DNA from: Chitinispirillales bacterium
Lineage (GTDB): Bacteria; Fibrobacterota; Chitinivibrionia; Chitinivibrionales; Chitinivibrionaceae
Direction of reading: 5' to 3'
DNA length: 24,344 bases
Assembly: GCA_031254455.1 (NCBI GenBank)
Contig: JAIRUI010000080.1
Span: 1-24,344 of the forward strand
The notes beneath the pieces were generated by a model. That model had not been told where the DNA came from. It did not search any database and saw only the letters and a list, made by a program, of their open reading frames with translations. The position numbers were made by a program, and so were the translations under genes. This document shows positions 21,537-24,344 of the stretch, piece by piece (position 1 is the stretch's first letter; every line of letters begins with the position of its first letter).

Positions 21537-23333
21537 TCATTCTTCGTCTTCCGCTTCTTTCAAAGCGTTTTTAGCCGCTTCTTCATCGGCGCGGATTTTT
21601 TCAATAGTAACGCCTTTTTTAATCGGATGCTCGCTTTTGTATTTTTCAAAACCTTCTGCGTTTCCCTTGAAATACTCCGTTATTGAAAGAACAATTTTTT
21701 GTCCGTCCAAGTCAAATTCAATCACTTCCGCAGGAATTTTATCGCCTACCGAATAAATAAGCGCAGAATGTTCAACCTGTTCTCCGATTTCTTTCGTAGG
21801 AATCGAACCTTCAATACCATCGTCAAAATCAAGTACTATACCTCTGTCGAGAATGCGAACTACTTTGCCCTCGACTTTTGTTCCGATGGTGTATTTTTTT
21901 GACAAATCATTCCAAGGATCTTCCGTCAACTGTTTTATTCCAAGAGAAATACGATGCTTTTCTTCATCAACGTCGATAACTTTGACTTCAACTTCCTGTC
22001 CTTTTTTGAATACTTCGCCTGGATTAAGAACTTTCTTCGTCCAAGAAATATCGGAAACGTGTATAAGTCCGTCGATTCCGTCTTTGAGTTCAACGAATGC
22101 GCCAAAAGCCGCAATGTTACGGATTTTTCCCGTCAATACTTTTCCTACGAAAAATTCATCTCGAACGTTTTTCCACGGATCCTCCAAAAGTTGTTTAAGT
22201 CCCAAAGAAATTTTTTGTGAATCTCTGTCGATTTTAAGAACCACCGCGCTGACAATATCGCCTATGGAAACAATTTTAGACGGGTGCTTAATATGTTGAG
22301 TCCAAGACATTTCGGAAATGTGAATAAGTCCCTCGATTCCTTTCTCAAGTTCCATAAACGCACCATATTCGGTGATTGAAACGATTTTTCCGCTGACTTT
22401 AGATCCCTCGGGATATTTCTTTTCAATATCTTTCCAAGGATGTTCCTGCAACTGTTTAAGCCCAAGTGAAATTCTATCTTTATCTTCGTTGAAATCAAGA
22501 ACCATTACGTCAATTTCCTGATGAATAGACAAAATATCTTTGGGATCTCCGATCCTGCCCCATGACATATCAGTAATGTGTAAAAGACCGTCAACTCCGC
22601 CCAAATCAATGAATACGCCGAAATCGGTAATATTTTTCACAACGCCTTTTCGAACTTGACCTTTTTCAATCGTCGAAATAACATTTTCACGAAGTTTATC
22701 GCGTTCTTCTTCAAGAATCGCACGGCGGGAAACAACGATATTTCTGCGTGTTTTATTAACTTTTATTACACGCAAGTCAAACGTATTGCCCAAAAGATTA
22801 TCCAAATCAGGTATTTGACGCAAATCTATTTGAGAACCGGGTAAAAACGCGTCAACTCCAAATAAATCGACTGCAATTCCACCTTTAACTCTTTTCATAA
22901 GTTTACCTTGGATTATTTCTTTATTGTCATGCACTTCGTTAATTCTATCCCAAACGCGCAAGAAATCCGCACGCGATTTTGACAGTAACAAATTACCGTT
23001 GCTGTCTTCAAGTTTTTCTACAAAAACTTCGACATCGTCACCCGCTTTGAGTTCGTCCAAGTTTCGAAACTCATTTACCGAAACCAGCCCGTCGGATTTA
23101 TATCCTATACCTACATAAACATCTTTGTTGGTTATTTGTAAAATTTTCCCTTTAACTATTTCTCCAGGGATAATATCGACAATTGAACCTATTTTCTCAC
23201 CTTTTTCCTTGTAATTGCTTAATTTTTGTTCAATTTCGGCGGGTGTACGATACCCTTCTTCCTGAAAATCTTCTAAACTGACACTGTTTCCGGAAGCGTC
23301 AACACCGGTTAAAATACTCTTTTTCACAGCCAT
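21537..23333 (-). CDS. rpsA: 30S ribosomal protein S1, six S1 domains
   Basis: S1 helps bring mRNA to the 30S subunit. The 598-residue protein contains six OB-fold S1 repeats at about 58-120, 138-204, 224-293, 309-381, 396-468 and 483-553. Repeats 3-5 are the most canonical (FGVFIDLGGVDGLLHITDMSW, YGAFMELEKGIEGLIHISEMSW-like, FGAFVELKDGIDGLIHVSDISW-like, each ending ISLGxKQL). Repeats 1 and 2 are the divergent ribosome-binding type. The tail is charged (EEAAKNALKEAEDEE). GGAGA lies about eight bases before the ATG, directly after a CCAATTGG palindrome. It follows cmk by 36 bases, the same gene pair as in E. coli and many other Gram-negatives. Confidence 0.96.
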   Translation of the reverse strand: MAVKKSILTGVDASGNSVSLEDFQEEGYRTPAEIEQKLSNYKEKGEKIGSIVDIIPGEIVKGKILQITNKDVYVGIGYKSDGLVSVNEFRNLDELKAGDDVEVFVEKLEDSNGNLLLSKSRADFLRVWDRINEVHDNKEIIQGKLMKRVKGGIAVDLFGVDAFLPGSQIDLRQIPDLDNLLGNTFDLRVIKVNKTRRNIVVSRRAILEEERDKLRENVISTIEKGQVRKGVVKNITDFGVFIDLGGVDGLLHITDMSWGRIGDPKDILSIHQEIDVMVLDFNEDKDRISLGLKQLQEHPWKDIEKKYPEGSKVSGKIVSITEYGAFMELEKGIEGLIHISEMSWTQHIKHPSKIVSIGDIVSAVVLKIDRDSQKISLGLKQLLEDPWKNVRDEFFVGKVLTGKIRNIAAFGAFVELKDGIDGLIHVSDISWTKKVLNPGEVFKKGQEVEVKVIDVDEEKHRISLGIKQLTEDPWNDLSKKYTIGTKVEGKVVRILDRGIVLDFDDGIEGSIPTKEIGEQVEHSALIYSVGDKIPAEVIEFDLDGQKIVLSITEYFKGNAEGFEKYKSEHPIKKGVTIEKIRADEEAAKNALKEAEDEE

Positions 23334-23369
23334 TCGGCTTTCTCCAATTGGTTAAGGTTAAACATATAA

Positions 23370-24032
23370 TTAAAAACTTCTTTCTTTCGCATATTTAACA
23401 ATCATTTCGGTTTGCTCTTCAAATTTTAAATTTGAAGTATCGATTTCAATCGCGTCTTCAGTTTTGCAAAGCGGAGAATTTTCGCGGGAAGAATCCTTTT
23501 TGTCACGGATTTCAATTTCTGAAATTAACTCCTCAACTGTTTTTTTTACACATAATTTTTCATAGTCCTTTTGCCGCCTTTTCGCTCTGTTTTCAACGTC
23601 CGCAATCATAAAAATTTTGAGTTCGGCATTTGGAAAAACAACGCTTCCCATATCACGCCCTTCGGCTACCGAATTTTTGCCGTTTGCGATATTGCGTTGA
23701 AGTTCCACAAGTAATTCGCGTACTATTTTTACCGCACAATAATCGGAAACGTTTTTGGTAACAGCATCGCTTCTTATTTCCTGTGAGACATCTTCACCGT
23801 CCATGACGACTTTTACATTCGGCACGACTCCGTCAAATTCAATTTTGGTGTTTCGTACCAATTTTTCCATTTTGGCATCATCGCGAAAATCAATATTTTC
23901 TCTTAACGCTTTAAGCGTAATCACACGATACATCGCACCGGTATCAAGATGTTGAAAACCTAACTTCTGCGCAACCGCTTTCGCCGTGCTGCTTTTACCG
24001 CTTCCGGCTGGTCCATCAATCGCTATTATCAC
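23370..24032 (-). CDS. cmk: Cytidylate kinase
   Basis: Cmk phosphorylates CMP and dCMP. The 220-residue protein has the P-loop DGPAGSGKSS (6-15), HLDTGAMYR for the CMP site, and AEGRDMGSVVFP (123-134), close to the usual GRDIGTVVFP. RRQKDYE and EIEIRDKKDSSRENSPL match the arginine-containing lid region. The start is GTG at 24032, with GGAG five bases upstream. That ribosome binding site lies in the 3' arm of an 8-base-pair inverted repeat (24037-24073), so translation may be restrained. An insertion-sequence end lies about 195 bases upstream in the same orientation and may contribute transcription to cmk-rpsA. Confidence 0.96.
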   Translation of the reverse strand: MIIAIDGPAGSGKSSTAKAVAQKLGFQHLDTGAMYRVITLKALRENIDFRDDAKMEKLVRNTKIEFDGVVPNVKVVMDGEDVSQEIRSDAVTKNVSDYCAVKIVRELLVELQRNIANGKNSVAEGRDMGSVVFPNAELKIFMIADVENRAKRRQKDYEKLCVKKTVEELISEIEIRDKKDSSRENSPLCKTEDAIEIDTSNLKFEEQTEMIVKYAKERSF

Positions 24033-24036
24033 AAAT

Positions 24037-24073
24037 TCTCCAAAAAATTCGTGTGAAAAATACTATTTGGAGA
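24037..24073 (-). promoter_or_regulatory. Hairpin covering the cmk ribosome binding site
   Basis: TCTCCAAA (24037-24044) and TTTGGAGA (24066-24073) are perfect inverted repeats with a 21-base loop. In the cmk transcript the 3' arm contains the GGAG used by the GTG start, so the hairpin would mask it. Confidence 0.5.
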
Positions 24074-24227
24074 GAATCGATTTCTATAATTATGCAGATT
24101 TTATTGTTTTTTACTTTAATTTGAAAAAATTATACAGAATTATGTCAAATAATTATACGTCTTCCCTGTCATACTTCTCGCCTCGACAACAATCAAATGC
24201 GTACCATTTGTAAAAATTTTCAGAAAA

Positions 24228-24344
24228 TAGACCTCTTGCGAAATCAATAATTATTTTCATAATTGCATATCCCCGCTATTAAATTAAACCTTAGTTTAAA
24301 TCTTTTTCTTCTGTTTCTGTATTTTTCAGATATTACCTTAAATC
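24228..24344 (-). mobile_element. 3' end of an IS5-like insertion sequence (truncated by the window)
   Basis: The transposase C-terminus reaches in from the right edge and its stop codon (24244-24246) is followed by TTTCGCAAGAGGTCTA on the minus strand, ending near 24228. I read this as the terminal inverted repeat, resembling the GACCT-TTGCAAA type ends of IS5-family elements. A TA at 24228-24229 could be part of the target site. The other end lies outside the window. Confidence 0.6.
24244..24344 (-). CDS. IS5-family transposase, C-terminal fragment
   Basis: A frame open from the window edge encodes 32 residues ending at TGA (24246-24244). It contains EKYRNRRKRFKLRFNLIAG followed by ICNYENNY. 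The KYRNRRxRFxLRFNLIAGIYNxE pattern is the typical C-terminal end of IS5-family DDE transposases. The part with the catalytic residues lies beyond the window, so whether the element is intact cannot be judged. Confidence 0.7.
   Translation of the reverse strand, partial: FKVISEKYRNRRKRFKLRFNLIAGICNYENNY

Noticed and set aside
24129..24148. TTGACA and TATAAT on the minus strand upstream of cmk
   Set aside because: They are only 8 bases apart, so they cannot form one sigma-70 promoter; no well-spaced partner was found for either.
24153..24260. 35-codon open frame on the minus strand upstream of cmk starting MKIIIDFARGLFSENF
   Set aside because: It begins inside the transposase tail and runs through the insertion-sequence end, so it spans a junction and is most likely a chance frame.

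Overview
The window is mostly a conserved housekeeping stretch from a moderately AT-rich, Gram-negative-type, flagellated and probably anaerobic bacterium. Supporting signs are two Sec/lipobox lipoproteins, a six-domain ribosomal protein S1, a cmk-rpsA pair, two flagellins behind a sigma-28-type promoter, a C_GCAxxG_C_C redox protein, acetate kinase and a DUF4914 protein. A deep-branching phylum such as Fibrobacterota or a relative is plausible, but no 16S or other decisive marker is present, so this is inference.

Left edge (1-980): a visibly more AT-rich patch holds the tail of an unrecognised protein and a DUF2064/TIGR04282 glycosyltransferase, and looks acquired. From about 980 the base composition changes to that of the rest. 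Region 999-3978 (+): a C_GCAxxG_C_C protein with its own terminator, then smpB, a secreted N-acetylmuramoyl-L-alanine amidase and murI, tightly packed. Region 3982-7203 (-): adk, then a lipoprotein with a double-psi-barrel-like C-terminus and a run of 8 G in its coding strand, then lysS. Region 7395-11646 (+): a REC-HDOD regulator, transaldolase and the 633-residue DUF4914 P-loop protein, closed by a bidirectional terminator. Region 11721-14910 (-): a lipoprotein with two sets of three CxxC knuckles, gpmI (phosphoglycerate mutase) and ackA.

Region 14978-16804 (-): two short flagellins in one unit, with a near-consensus sigma-28 promoter and a set of leader hairpins. Three of these hairpins carry the same apical sequence UUGGGGAA. 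Region 16851-20290 (+): tRNA-Val(GAC), then thrS-infC-rpmI-rplT. The infC gene begins at a rare AUA codon, behind a strong Shine-Dalgarno sequence. Region 20336-21458 (+): hisE-hisG of the type and order found in Actinobacteria. Region 21537-24032 (-): cmk followed by rpsA. Right edge (24228-24344): the end of an IS5-like insertion sequence (transposase C-terminus plus terminal repeat) lying upstream of cmk.

The genes cover translation (smpB, lysS, thrS, infC, rpmI, rplT, rpsA, tRNA-Val), cell wall (amidase, murI), nucleotide kinases (adk, cmk), central carbon metabolism (tal, gpmI, ackA), histidine synthesis and motility. No defence system, CRISPR array, rRNA or prophage was seen. The least ordinary signals are the flagellin leader hairpins, the G8 tract in the lipoprotein, the DUF4914 enzyme-like protein and the AUA start of infC.
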